NCBI RefSeq assembly: GCF_000512695.2 | Contig: NZ_AZRW02000003.1 | Location: 106,731 to 170,730, forward strand | DNA: 64,000 nucleotides | Source of the DNA: Pseudomonas sp. QTF5 | GTDB lineage: Bacteria; Pseudomonadota; Gammaproteobacteria; Pseudomonadales; Pseudomonadaceae | Reading direction: 5' to 3' | Shown here: positions 25,437 through 34,864 of the stretch, piece after piece | Layout: every line of letters starts with the position of its first letter | Position numbering within the stretch: the first letter of the stretch is position 1 | Made by a program: the position numbers and the translations under genes | Notes under the pieces: model-generated | What the model was told of the DNA's origin: nothing | What the model saw: only the letters and a program-made list of their open reading frames with translations | Databases searched by the model: none

Positions 25437-26816
25437 TCAGGGGGATGTGAAGTTTTGGCTGGAGCTGCCGGAGCTCAACCAGCCATTAACGCTTTCGACA
25501 CTTTCGGCAGGCAGCTTTCCCGCCCAGCGATTGAGCGTGAGGACATTGGTGACGAACTCGTATTGCGTCTTGAGCAGGTCACGACGAGCCCGGAATTCGT
25601 TGCGTACGCTGGTCAGTACATCGACGGCATTGACCATGCCGTAATCGAGCGCTTTCTCTGCCGCCACTCTGGACAGCTGTGCCGAGGCCAGGGCATTTCG
25701 GCTCGCACTGATTTTTTCTCCGCTCGAATTGGCGGTCAGGTAAGCGCTGGTGATCTCCTTGACCACCCGGCGCCGGATCGCTTCCAGTTCCTGCTCGGCG
25801 GTAATCTGATCCTGGTAGAGCCCACGGACCCGCGCCGAGGTCGAGCCACCGCTGTACAGCGGCACCTGAACGCCAATACCGGCGACATAGCTGTCGGTGC
25901 GCGGCGCCAGGGTATTGTTGTAGCCCTCGTTGGTCTGCTGCGCGCTCAGCGTAAGACTCAGGGTCGGATAGTGCCCGCCCTTGCCGCTACGCAACGCTGC
26001 GCCCGCGGCTTCGACACCGCTCTCGTTGGCCTTGAGCGCCGGGTTTAGCGCTATACCGTCGCGGACCCAGGTTTCCAGGCTCTGCGCTGAAACCCGCAGT
26101 TGCACGTCATCGCGAATCCGGTTGAGCTTCTCCTTCACCGGCCGGCCGACGATCTCTGCCAGCGCCTCGCGACTGATACTGGCCTGGTTCTGGGCATCCA
26201 GTTCCTGCGCCGCCAGCAAATCTACCCGAGCCTTGAGGTCGAGTTGATCAGTCACCAATGCCAGCTGCTTTTCGTACAACGCATTGACTCGGTCCAGACT
26301 CTTTTGCGTGGTTCGACGCTCCGCCCTCACCAACTCCAGTTCATCTTCGGCCGCCAACGCGGCGAAGTAACGCTGCGCCAAGTCCACTGTGGCCTCGGCC
26401 TGGGCATCCAGCGCTTGGGATTCGGACTGCTTGGCCAGGCTTTTGAATTTTTGGTAGTTCTCCCACGCGGTCTTGTTGTAGAGGTACTGACGCAGCACCA
26501 GGCTGTAGTTTTCGCTATCGTAACTGCGCTCCACCAGGTCGCTCTCCTGATGAATCCGATTCGTCCCGGCGTTGAGCGATACCTGCGGGAACAGCGCACC
26601 CATAGCCTCGCGCTGATGTTCCTTACCCGCCTGGGCTTGCGCATAGGAGGCCAATACCCGCGGATCTTCCAGCCGTGACTCACGATACAACTGCATGAGG
26701 TCGGTGGAAAACGTCGAGGCGCTGACCCCGGTCGGCGTTGCCGCAGTGGTTTGCGCCAGGGCGGTACCCGCTGCAAGCATGAACGCACCGCCCAGCAGAA
26801 CTGCCGACGCGCTCAT
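25437..26816 (-). CDS. TolC-family outer membrane protein of type I secretion system
   Basis: About 459 aa. N-terminal signal peptide with hydrophobic core (AVLLGGAFMLAAGTALA, cleavage near AQTT), then a TolC-like outer-membrane efflux protein with the two characteristic internal repeats (LYRESRLEDPRVLASYAQAQAG; later AGIGVQVPLYSGGSTSARVRG). It is the last gene of the ABC-HlyD-TolC operon. The HlyD stop overlaps an ATG at 26822, but the ATG two codons later (26816) has GAGGA at proper spacing and is preferred. Having its own outer-membrane channel shows a dedicated three-part exporter. Confidence 0.9.
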   Translation of the reverse strand: MSASAVLLGGAFMLAAGTALAQTTAATPTGVSASTFSTDLMQLYRESRLEDPRVLASYAQAQAGKEHQREAMGALFPQVSLNAGTNRIHQESDLVERSYDSENYSLVLRQYLYNKTAWENYQKFKSLAKQSESQALDAQAEATVDLAQRYFAALAAEDELELVRAERRTTQKSLDRVNALYEKQLALVTDQLDLKARVDLLAAQELDAQNQASISREALAEIVGRPVKEKLNRIRDDVQLRVSAQSLETWVRDGIALNPALKANESGVEAAGAALRSGKGGHYPTLSLTLSAQQTNEGYNNTLAPRTDSYVAGIGVQVPLYSGGSTSARVRGLYQDQITAEQELEAIRRRVVKEITSAYLTANSSGEKISASRNALASAQLSRVAAEKALDYGMVNAVDVLTSVRNEFRARRDLLKTQYEFVTNVLTLNRWAGKLPAESVESVNGWLSSGSSSQNFTSP

Positions 26817-26818
26817 GG

Positions 26819-28144
26819 TCATTCCTCGATCATCGATTGAGAGATGGCATCGCGGGCCGGCTGTATCAAGTACTGAAACAGCGTGCGTTCCCCGGTGATG
26901 ATCAATACGTCCGCCGGCATCCCCGGCAACAACTTGCGCTCACCCAAGGTGCGCGCGCCCTCCTCGGTTACCCGCACCCGCGCCAGGTAATAGGCAGTCC
27001 CGGCCTTTTCGTTGACCAGCCGGTCAGCCGATACGCTGCTGACCTCGCCTTCGATCACGGGAGTGGTCGAGCTATTGAACGCGCCGAAACGGATATCGGC
27101 ACGCTTGCCGATGGCGATACGATCAATATCCACCGGCGCCACCTGGGCCTCTATGACCAGCTCGGAAACCGATGGAACGATATCCAGCAGCGGCGTCGCC
27201 GGGCTCACGACACCACCAATGGTGTGCACTGTCATGCCAATCACCATGCCCGCCTCGGGTGCGCGGATGACGATACGACTGAGCCGGTCTTCCAGGGACG
27301 ACGTTTTCTCTTGCAAGTCGTACATCCTGGTCTGAACCTCGGCCAGCTCCTTGACCACCTCGGTACTGAAATCCTTGTCGATTTGCAGAATCTGCAGCTG
27401 TGTTTCGTTGATCTGCAGACGAGTCTTGTTAATAGCGGAACGGTGATCAGCCACCTCCGACCTGAGCATCCCCAGCTTGCGTTCCTGCTCGAGCAGACGT
27501 TGTTTGTCAACGAACCCTTGCTTGAGCAGGTCGGTCAATTCAACGATTTCACCGCTGTAGGATTTCTCCAGATGAACCTTGGCAGCAATCATCGATTCCA
27601 GTCCCTTGATCTGTTGATTCAACTGGCCAATGCGCTCACGCAACACCGAGATCTGGCCCAGCCGCGAGCCCTGCCGGGCGTTGAATACCTGGGTCTCGCC
27701 CTGGCGCGCTTCCACTCCTCGCAGACTGGCGGGATCGGCTATCTCCCCAAAGCTGATCGCCGACTGTGTGTCGCGCTCGGCTCTGAGTCTTGCCTCCATG
27801 GCTCTGGTCGCGACCAGCTGGCCTCGGGCCATCTCGTATTCGAAGCGCAACTGGGCATCATCAAGAATGATCAGCGGATCACCACGCTTGACGATGTCAC
27901 CGTCATGGACCAATACCGCTTTGACGATGCCCCCTTCAGGATGCTGCACCGTTTTGCGGTAAGCCTGCACGGTGACCACCCCCGGCGCGTAAGCGGCACC
28001 GTCGAGGGGCGCGAGCACCGCCCAGGTGCCGAACAGGCCGAAGGTCAACCCTACAATACCAATGCCCAGGCGGCGTGCTTTACGATCAGATGTCGGCAGG
28101 CCGGCGAAGCTTTCAATTTGACGACTGGGCATCGTAGGGTTCAT
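26819..28144 (-). CDS. HlyD/PrtE-family membrane fusion protein
   Basis: About 441-aa periplasmic adaptor of the type I exporter. A single N-terminal membrane segment (about residues 25-45, GIGIVGLTFGLFGTWAVL) is followed by a biotinyl-lipoyl half (GGIVKAVLVHDGDIVKRGDPL), a long alpha-helical hairpin (about 95-280, coiled-coil) and the second lipoyl half and beta-barrel domain (IRAPEAGMVIGMTVHTIGGV). The start is uncertain: MNPTMPSRQ (28144) has AAGGG eight bases upstream, while upstream starts fall inside the ABC gene. The 5' end overlaps the ABC gene by about 30 bp. Confidence 0.9.
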   Translation of the reverse strand: MNPTMPSRQIESFAGLPTSDRKARRLGIGIVGLTFGLFGTWAVLAPLDGAAYAPGVVTVQAYRKTVQHPEGGIVKAVLVHDGDIVKRGDPLIILDDAQLRFEYEMARGQLVATRAMEARLRAERDTQSAISFGEIADPASLRGVEARQGETQVFNARQGSRLGQISVLRERIGQLNQQIKGLESMIAAKVHLEKSYSGEIVELTDLLKQGFVDKQRLLEQERKLGMLRSEVADHRSAINKTRLQINETQLQILQIDKDFSTEVVKELAEVQTRMYDLQEKTSSLEDRLSRIVIRAPEAGMVIGMTVHTIGGVVSPATPLLDIVPSVSELVIEAQVAPVDIDRIAIGKRADIRFGAFNSSTTPVIEGEVSSVSADRLVNEKAGTAYYLARVRVTEEGARTLGERKLLPGMPADVLIITGERTLFQYLIQPARDAISQSMIEE

Positions 28145-29897
28145 CGGCATCGCCCTTGCTGGTTTTGACCGAAGCCATGCTGGCGCCTGCTGACATGGCG
28201 TGCTTTTGTGCCTGCTGTCTCTGCGCGTTGAGTTCGGCGAGCACCTGCTCACGCGGCCCGTAGAGACTGATAACCCCTGCACTCATCACCATGAGCCGGT
28301 CAAGTTGCGACACGATGTTGGTGCGGTGGGTAATGACAAACAGGGTCGCGCCGCTCTGCTTGATCTGCTGGATAGCTGCCACCAGGGCGCGATCACCGAC
28401 TTCGTCAAGATTGGAATTGGGCTCGTCGAGAATAATCAGTCGCGGGCTGCCATACAGGGCACGGGCCAGTCCGATGCGCTGGCGCTGCCCTCCCGACAGC
28501 GTGAGGCCCTCGCTGCCAATGACGGTGTCGTAGCCATCGGGCAACTGCAAAATCATTTCGTGAACGCCAGCGGTCCTGGCAGCCAGAATGACTTGCGCCG
28601 AGTCGACCTCGGCGAAGCGGGCAATGTTCTCGCTGACACTGCCTTCGAACAGTTCAATGTCCTGGGGCAAGTAACCTATATACGGCCCAAGTTCATCTTT
28701 GTCCCACGCGCTGATGTCCGCGCCATCGAGCCGGACCACACCATGCAGCGGCGCCCATACCCCCATCAGTGCCCTGGCCAGGGTCGACTTGCCCGCGGCA
28801 CTGGGACCGATGATGCCGACAATGCAGCCGGCAGGTACGCTGAAACTTATGTTGTTGATGATCGGGGTTCTCGAACCAGGCGCCGCAACGACCAAATTCT
28901 CCACCTGCACGTGCCCCTGAGGCGCAGGCAATGACATACGCTCGGGTTGAGCCTGTTGTTTGTCGAGGATGTCGTTGAGACGGCGGTATTGCGAGCGGGC
29001 CGCAATAAAGCCCCTCCAACTGCCGATGATCAGATCGATAGGGGCCAATGCGCGCCCTAGCAGCACGGCCCCGGCAAACACCAGGCCTGCCCCCACTTGA
29101 TGGTCCACGGCCAGGTACGCCCCCAGGCCAAGGATCAGTGATTGCACCAGGATCCGGAAGGTCTTGGAAAGCGTGCTGACTATGGCACCTCTGTCGCTCG
29201 CCTGGGCCTGCAGCAACAGGACGTTTCTTTGACGATGCCCCCAACGGTCCATAAGGGTTTCAAGCATACCCATGGACTCGATGACTTCAGCGTTGCGCAG
29301 ATTTTTTGTGGTGTAGAGCGTCGCGCCGATATGTTCCTTGTTAGCCTGGGCCAGTGCCGGCCCCGTCAGCCTCTCATTGATAAACGCGAGCAATAACAAC
29401 AACAGCGCACTGCCCGTCGCTACCCAGCCAAACCAGGGATGAAACATGAACATCACAGCGATATAGATCGGCAACCAGGGCGCATCGAAAAAGGCGAACA
29501 AACCGTTACCGGAGAGAAATTGTCTCAAGCCCGTCAAGTCGTTGAGCGACTGGGCCGAAGCATCCATGCCACCACTGTCCAGAGCCCGTTTGAAACTGGC
29601 CTTATAGACCTGGCGACTCAGCAACACATCCAGTCGGGTACTGACCCGAACCATGATGCGCGAACGGATCCATTCCAGGGAGCCGAGCGTGATGATCAGC
29701 CCGGTCATGATCAGCGTCAGCATTGCCAGGGTTGTCAGGCTTCCGCTGGCCATCACTCGCCCATACACCTGAAGCATATAGAAGGTAGGCACGAGCATGA
29801 GCGCGTTGATGAAAAAGCTGAAAAAGCCAACAGAAATAAAGCTGTCTCTACAGGCTTTCAACGCATTTTTCAGACTGTTTTCAGGTGTGCTTCGCAT
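28113..29897 (-). CDS. Type I secretion ABC transporter (PrtD/HasD-like)
   Basis: 594-aa fused membrane-ATPase exporter subunit. The N-terminal half has the transmembrane domain (first segment around FISVGFFSFFINALMLVPTFYMLQVYGRVM). The ATPase half has Walker A GPSAAGKST, signature LSGGQRQRIG and Walker B RLIILDEPNSNLD. There is no N-terminal C39 peptidase domain, so its substrates keep their N-terminus and carry a C-terminal signal. This fits the two leaderless large proteins encoded nearby. The start at MRSTPENS is chosen from AGGGG five bases upstream; a longer frame exists. First gene of the exporter operon. Confidence 0.92.
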   Translation of the reverse strand: MRSTPENSLKNALKACRDSFISVGFFSFFINALMLVPTFYMLQVYGRVMASGSLTTLAMLTLIMTGLIITLGSLEWIRSRIMVRVSTRLDVLLSRQVYKASFKRALDSGGMDASAQSLNDLTGLRQFLSGNGLFAFFDAPWLPIYIAVMFMFHPWFGWVATGSALLLLLLAFINERLTGPALAQANKEHIGATLYTTKNLRNAEVIESMGMLETLMDRWGHRQRNVLLLQAQASDRGAIVSTLSKTFRILVQSLILGLGAYLAVDHQVGAGLVFAGAVLLGRALAPIDLIIGSWRGFIAARSQYRRLNDILDKQQAQPERMSLPAPQGHVQVENLVVAAPGSRTPIINNISFSVPAGCIVGIIGPSAAGKSTLARALMGVWAPLHGVVRLDGADISAWDKDELGPYIGYLPQDIELFEGSVSENIARFAEVDSAQVILAARTAGVHEMILQLPDGYDTVIGSEGLTLSGGQRQRIGLARALYGSPRLIILDEPNSNLDEVGDRALVAAIQQIKQSGATLFVITHRTNIVSQLDRLMVMSAGVISLYGPREQVLAELNAQRQQAQKHAMSAGASMASVKTSKGDADEPYDAQSSN

Positions 29898-29984
29898 GGA
29901 AACCCCTGCTCGAAAAAACCATCTTTTGGAGCTTAGATCATGCCGAACGACTGCGGGAAACAATTGGCCGAAGGGGGTCAAGTG

Positions 29985-30014
29985 ACGCACTGCGACGAAT
30001 CCATCGCAGTGCGT
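29985..30014 (-). terminator. Hairpin between the DUF2798 gene and the exporter operon
   Basis: Perfect 11-bp inverted repeat ACGCACTGCGA/TCGCAGTGCGT with an 8-base loop, 30 bp beyond the end of the DUF2798 gene. No T tract, so it may be a weak terminator. Confidence 0.5.
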
Positions 30015-30044
30015 AGCGCTCGCTGACTTACGGGTGCCAGCCGT

Positions 30045-30311
30045 TTACAGGTGGGCTTGCACGGTCCACGCCACAAGTCGGGCAACGAGCGGACGCACGA
30101 CGAGCACGCAGATGAATGCCGAAGGCATTGCCACCTGGTACGCATTCATCACATTTTCCATGTAATGTTCACCTATTCCGAATTCAGCGATGGTGATGAC
30201 GAGACACATGAGAAACGCCATGATAGTGGCCATGTAAAGCGCAAAGACGTAAGGCGTCGCGTATTTAGGCAAGCGAAAACGTGCAGTATTTCTAGCTGTT
30301 CTATCGGTCAT
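30045..30311 (-). CDS. DUF2798-family small membrane protein
   Basis: 88-aa protein with two transmembrane helices (about residues 20-45 and 58-82) and the DUF2798 pattern: FALYMATIMAFLMCLVIT, then NVMNAYQVAMPSAFICVLVVRPLVARLV. The function of this family is unknown. It is divergent from the LysR regulator at 30438, sharing a 126-bp intergenic region, and may be its target. Confidence 0.82.
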   Translation of the reverse strand: MTDRTARNTARFRLPKYATPYVFALYMATIMAFLMCLVITIAEFGIGEHYMENVMNAYQVAMPSAFICVLVVRPLVARLVAWTVQAHL

Positions 30312-30437
30312 CGATTTGAGCCTTGTCGATCTTGAGTGGCGAGAGCGGCTAACCTAGCAAGCTGCCGAACACGCCGGTAGACGCGTTACGCTTGAATCAT
30401 TCTTAAGACAAATCAACGAATCGAGCACGGGGACCCG

Positions 30438-31364
30438 ATGGATATTCTTGGTTTGATCAATACCTATATCCGTGTGGTAGAAAACGGCAGCATCGCGGCG
30501 GCGGCCCGTGCCCAAGGCATGAGCGCCGCGGCGGTCAGCCAGAGCATCACGCGGCTCGAAGCCCACTTGGGCGTGCGCCTGCTCTCTCGTACGACCCGGA
30601 GCATGGCGCTCACCGAAAGCGGCACTCGCTATTTCGAGAAGGTGCGCCACATTCCGGGTGATATTGATCTCGCCTCGCAAGCTGCCACTGTCGAAACCAG
30701 GCCGCATGGGCCGCTTTGCATCGCCACCACCGCGGCATTTGGTCGGCATGTACTCGCGCCATTAATGCCGGCATTCAAGGACGCCTACCCGCGCATCAAC
30801 ATCGAACTGATCAGTACGGATCGCAGCGTCGATCATCGGCTGGAGGGCGTCGACGTCAGCATCCGCATTGAAGCGCAGCTGAACGATCAGCTCATTGCCC
30901 GGCGTATCGCCTCGCGCCCTTTCGTGTTCTGCGCATCACCCGCGTATCTCGACCGTGCGGGCATGCCGACAACACCTGAGGAGCTGAAGCAACACACTTG
31001 CCTTGTCTTTCGCTATCCAACTGATGGTCGTTTTCTGCCCTGGACCTTTGTACTCAATGGCAGCCGTTTCGAAGCCAAAGTCAATCCGGGCTTCATCTGC
31101 GATGACATTGATACGATCGCGCAGATTGCTGTAAACGGCGGAGGGATCGCACGCCTCGCCAGCTTCGTCGCTCAGCCATTGATCGACAGCGGCCGACTAC
31201 TGCCATTGTTCGAGCCGGGCAGTCGCAATGCAGCTTGCGCAGAACCTGAACCGATGCACATCTATGCCTGTGTCACCGAGCGATCGGCTTTAAATGCAAA
31301 GGTGCGCGCGTTCATCGATTTTCTTGAACGAGAGATGCAAAGCCAGTCGCATGCGCTCGCCTAA
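30438..31364 (+). CDS. LysR-family transcriptional regulator
   Basis: 308-aa LysR-type regulator. N-terminal winged helix-turn-helix (about 1-60: VVENGSIAAAARAQGMSAAAVSQSITRLEAHLGVRLLSR, here split by family convention) and a C-terminal substrate-binding domain (about 90-295) of the CrgA/YhaJ-type subgroup (PLCIATTAAFGRHVLAPLMP). It is divergent from the DUF2798 gene and convergent with the MFS gene. Effector unknown. Confidence 0.88.
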   Translation: MDILGLINTYIRVVENGSIAAAARAQGMSAAAVSQSITRLEAHLGVRLLSRTTRSMALTESGTRYFEKVRHIPGDIDLASQAATVETRPHGPLCIATTAAFGRHVLAPLMPAFKDAYPRINIELISTDRSVDHRLEGVDVSIRIEAQLNDQLIARRIASRPFVFCASPAYLDRAGMPTTPEELKQHTCLVFRYPTDGRFLPWTFVLNGSRFEAKVNPGFICDDIDTIAQIAVNGGGIARLASFVAQPLIDSGRLLPLFEPGSRNAACAEPEPMHIYACVTERSALNAKVRAFIDFLEREMQSQSHALA

Positions 31365-31386
31365 GCAGCCGCACGACGAATTCAAC

Positions 31387-32568
31387 TCAATCTGCGGCGA
31401 TCGCTACTCCCTTGCGCGGTTCGGCACTGAAAAACAGCACTTTGACCACGATCACCAACACGGCCAGCGCGGCAAATAACAAACCACTGCACAGGGTGCC
31501 CTGCAAGCCCATGCGTGCCAGGAACCACCCACCTGTAGTCGACCCGATGGTCACGCCCAGGTTGATGAACGAGATATAAATACCGGTGGCGAATTCGGGT
31601 GCTTCCGGAGCTTCCGAGGTCAGCCATATCTGCGTGACAATCAGCCCGCTGGTATGGATCGCGCCCCAGATCACCACGATAACCAGCATGGTCATCAGTG
31701 ACGGGCCGGCGAACAGGTACAACAGCCCATAGGCACCGGCCAGCAGGATCGGGTGCAGGATGGTTGTCCGAACCCTGTTTCGCCCGATCAGCTTGCCGGC
31801 ATACAAATTGCCCGCGACGCCGCCAATACCGAAGATCACCAGCAGGATGCTGATCATTTGCGCGCGCATGCCCGCTTCCTTGGCCAGGTACTCGGCCGAG
31901 TAGCTGTAGACGGAAAACATCGCGGCAAAAATCAGGGTCGAGGCGGTGATGTTCAGCCAGAGCGGGAACTTGCGCAAAATAGCCAACTGCTCTTTATAGG
32001 AAATGCGGGTTTTGTCGGGCGCGTCCGGCAGCCGGGCGATGATCCCAAGGCCGGCGATGCAGTTGACCACGGCGCAGAACAGAAACGAGGCTTCATAGGA
32101 AAACTGCGCCGCGATCAGCGTCGTCAACGGCACCCCCAACACCATGCCCATACTGGTGCCGACAAAGGCCTTGGCGGCTGCACGGGTTGACTCCTGCGGT
32201 GGGTACAGCGAAATGGCCGCGATAAAGGCCAGGGAAAAGTACACGGGGTGAAATAGCGCGGGGATGATGCGCAGCACCATCAGCGATTCAAAGTTGGGTG
32301 CGTAGGCCGACAGCACACTGGTGCCGGCAAAAATGAACAACGCAATCGTCAGGACCTTCTTGCGATTGAAGCGCGACAGCAGCAACACCATGATCGGGCC
32401 GAAGACCGCAATGATCAGCGCGAACAGCCCCACCAGCAGGCCAGCCTGGGACGCACTGATCGCGAAGCGCTCGATAATCACCGGAAGAATTCCGACTACG
32501 CCGAACTCAATGGTGTAAACGCCAAACAGGCCCAGTGCGAGAAAGTAGATCGGATGGAGCATTTTCAT
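31387..32568 (-). CDS. MFS transporter, AraJ/sugar-efflux-like
   Basis: 393-aa major facilitator protein with twelve predicted hydrophobic segments in two six-helix bundles. The inter-helix motif after helix 2 reads LLLSRFNRKKV, and the start is MKMLHPIYFLALGLFGVYTIEF. It resembles AraJ/YdhP-type efflux carriers. The start overlaps the stop of the upstream serine hydrolase by 4 bp (ATGA), so the two are co-translated. Substrate unknown; an efflux role linked to the hydrolase product is possible. Confidence 0.86.
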   Translation of the reverse strand: MKMLHPIYFLALGLFGVYTIEFGVVGILPVIIERFAISASQAGLLVGLFALIIAVFGPIMVLLLSRFNRKKVLTIALFIFAGTSVLSAYAPNFESLMVLRIIPALFHPVYFSLAFIAAISLYPPQESTRAAAKAFVGTSMGMVLGVPLTTLIAAQFSYEASFLFCAVVNCIAGLGIIARLPDAPDKTRISYKEQLAILRKFPLWLNITASTLIFAAMFSVYSYSAEYLAKEAGMRAQMISILLVIFGIGGVAGNLYAGKLIGRNRVRTTILHPILLAGAYGLLYLFAGPSLMTMLVIVVIWGAIHTSGLIVTQIWLTSEAPEAPEFATGIYISFINLGVTIGSTTGGWFLARMGLQGTLCSGLLFAALAVLVIVVKVLFFSAEPRKGVAIAAD

Positions 32569-33803
32569 GAGTCCGACTCCGGCGTGACCACGACTTCGCG
32601 GCGATCACTGTTAATCGCCCCATAAACGGCATTACAAAGGTCAACCGTGAACTGGCCGAACATGCCTTCGAAGGCTGTGTTGGTGAAGGCGACGACCGTC
32701 AATTGCTCGGCCGGGTCGACGAACCAGGAGTGTCCATAGGCACCGCCCAATCGCCAACTGCCGACCGACTCGACCGTCCGGGCGGCGGCCGGGTCCTTGA
32801 GCACGGTGAAGCCCAGACCGAAGCCGCGACCGGGCCAGTTGGCCAGTTCCAGATCGCCGGTCTGGTTGGTGGTCATTTCATCGACCAGCGCTTCAGGCAA
32901 CAACGGCGCCCCGCCCTTGCGCAGGGTTTCGAGCAACTGGAGGAACTCACCGGCGCTGCCGATCAAGCCCGAGCCACCAGAGTTGAAAGCCTGTGGGTCG
33001 AGGGCCCGGCTCGGCTCCAGCTTGATGCCGGCGGTGCCTTCGAAAACCGCAACCACTTCCCGTTCTTTCATGCGCCGCGGCTGCGGCTGATCGTTCAGGT
33101 ACGCCGGGCTCAGGCGGCTGGCATCGGACACGCCGAAACCGACATCGCGCAAGCCCAGCGGCTTGGCAATCAGTGCGTCGATTGCAGCGGCCAGCGAGGT
33201 GCCGGTGACAGCAGCAATCACGCCGCCCAGCACATCGGTCGCAATCGAGTAGCCCCACGAACTGCCAGGCGGGTACAGCAAAGGGGCGTGACTGAGGCGA
33301 CGCAGGTTTTCTTCCAGTGTCAGGTTGCTGCGCTCCATGCCATCGGAGACACCGGCATCGCGATAAGGGCCACCTTGATCGCTTTCCAGAAAACCATAGG
33401 TGAAGCCAGCGGTATGGCTCAGCAATTGACGCACCGTGATCGTCGCTGGCTGGCCGTCGCTCAGGGTTGGTTTGAAATAAGGCAACCAGCGGCTGATGTC
33501 GTCATCCAGGTTGAGTTTGCCCTGGCCAATCAGCACCAGTGCCGCCACCGAAACGATTGGCTTGGATACCGAAGACAGCCGAAACAGAGCATCCTCGCGC
33601 ATCGGCAACTGCGCCTCACGGTCGGCCAACCCGGCCGCGCGCTGGTAAATGAGCTTGCCGCGATGAGCCACCAGCACCACCGCGCCCACCAGGCGCTGAT
33701 CGTGCAGGGTCTGCTCCAGCACCGCGTCGATGCGAGAAGCCAGCTGGACGGGTTCAAATGGGCGTAGCGACTGTAATGGGCGAAGCGGTTCGTTGAATGA
33801 CAT
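32565..33803 (-). CDS. Beta-lactamase-fold serine hydrolase (EstB/family VIII esterase-like)
   Basis: 412-aa member of the class C beta-lactamase/penicillin-binding-like hydrolases. The nucleophile tetrad SxxK is in LSSVSKPIVS, the catalytic Tyr is in WGYSIATDVLGG, and the HSW triad substitute is in YGHSWFVDP near the C-terminus. This pattern is typical of family VIII esterases rather than true beta-lactamases, and there is no signal peptide, so an intracellular esterase is most likely. The start at MSFNEPLRP is preferred over a longer frame. It is followed by a coupled MFS gene and divergent from a LysR gene, the usual arrangement for local regulation. Confidence 0.85.
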   Translation of the reverse strand: MSFNEPLRPLQSLRPFEPVQLASRIDAVLEQTLHDQRLVGAVVLVAHRGKLIYQRAAGLADREAQLPMREDALFRLSSVSKPIVSVAALVLIGQGKLNLDDDISRWLPYFKPTLSDGQPATITVRQLLSHTAGFTYGFLESDQGGPYRDAGVSDGMERSNLTLEENLRRLSHAPLLYPPGSSWGYSIATDVLGGVIAAVTGTSLAAAIDALIAKPLGLRDVGFGVSDASRLSPAYLNDQPQPRRMKEREVVAVFEGTAGIKLEPSRALDPQAFNSGGSGLIGSAGEFLQLLETLRKGGAPLLPEALVDEMTTNQTGDLELANWPGRGFGLGFTVLKDPAAARTVESVGSWRLGGAYGHSWFVDPAEQLTVVAFTNTAFEGMFGQFTVDLCNAVYGAINSDRREVVVTPESDS

Positions 33804-33925
33804 CGGCGGACCTGAATAGCTGGATGAATGAGTCGATATCTCGATGGTAGAGGGGGCCGTTGTCGGGAAACAGAGGCTACAATTCCGAGGTCCACGGACC
33901 TTTTTGTCCGCAATCAAAGGAGTGA

Positions 33926-34849
33926 GTGTTGGATAAGCTCAATGGCATCACGGTGTTTGTGCAGGTCGCCGAAAGCCGCAGTTTTGTTGGGGCCGGCCGC
34001 TTGTTGGGGATCTCCGCCTCGGCGGTGGGCAAGAGCATCGCGCGTATGGAAGAGAAACTCGGCGCACGCCTGTTCCATCGCAATACCCGCAGCATCAACC
34101 TGACCAGCGAAGGCTCGTTGTTTCTGGAGCGCTGCCGCCGGGTGCTCAACGAACTGGAAGCCGCCGAGCAGGAACTCTCCAGCTCCAGCGAGACACCACG
34201 AGGTAAATTGCGCATCAGCCTGCCGTTGCTGGGCAACGTCCTGTTCATGCAGCTCTCACGATTCATGCAGCGCTATCCACAAATCCAGCTGGAACTGGAC
34301 TTCACCGATCGGCTGGTGGACGTGGTCGAGGAAGGTTTCGACGCCGTGGTGCGCACCGGCCAGTTGCACGACTCCCGGTTAATGGCCAGGAAACTCGACA
34401 GCTTCAGCTTCTACCTTGTCGGCGCCCCCAGTTACTTTGCGAGCCACGGCTACCCGCAGAATGTCGAGCAACTGCAGAAACACCACTGCCTGCATTACAA
34501 ACTGCCCTCCACGGGCAAACTGGAAAAATGGCCACTGCCAGGGCTTGCCGAAGGCACCGAGTTGAAAGTACCGGCCACGATAGTCTGCAATAATCTTGAA
34601 ATGCTGATTCACATGGCCCGCCAAGGCCTGGGCATCGCCTGCGTCCCCGAGTTTGCGGTGCGCAAGTCACTGGCGACCGGCGAGCTGGTGTCGATACTGC
34701 CCGATCAAATGCTGCGCACACTGGACATCCAGGTGGTATGGCCGTCGAGCCGCTACCTGACGCCGAAGTTGCGAGCGTTTATTGATTTTGTTTGTGATGG
34801 TGGGGGTCGAGACCAAGACTTTTGCGGGGCTGATAAAGCCTTGCCGTGA
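33926..34849 (+). CDS. LysR-family regulator, divergent from the serine hydrolase/MFS operon
   Basis: 307-aa LysR-type regulator. Helix-turn-helix at about 1-60 (FVQVAESRSFVGAGRLLGI, SAVGKSIARMEEKLGARLFHR) and an effector domain from about 90 (PRGKLRISLPLLGNV). It starts with GTG at 33926 or the adjacent TTG; AAAGGAG precedes both and the TTG has better spacing. The 122-bp gap to the divergent hydrolase start makes that operon its likely target. Confidence 0.88.
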   Translation: MLDKLNGITVFVQVAESRSFVGAGRLLGISASAVGKSIARMEEKLGARLFHRNTRSINLTSEGSLFLERCRRVLNELEAAEQELSSSSETPRGKLRISLPLLGNVLFMQLSRFMQRYPQIQLELDFTDRLVDVVEEGFDAVVRTGQLHDSRLMARKLDSFSFYLVGAPSYFASHGYPQNVEQLQKHHCLHYKLPSTGKLEKWPLPGLAEGTELKVPATIVCNNLEMLIHMARQGLGIACVPEFAVRKSLATGELVSILPDQMLRTLDIQVVWPSSRYLTPKLRAFIDFVCDGGGRDQDFCGADKALP

Positions 34850-34864
34850 CCCAACGAGCAGGGC

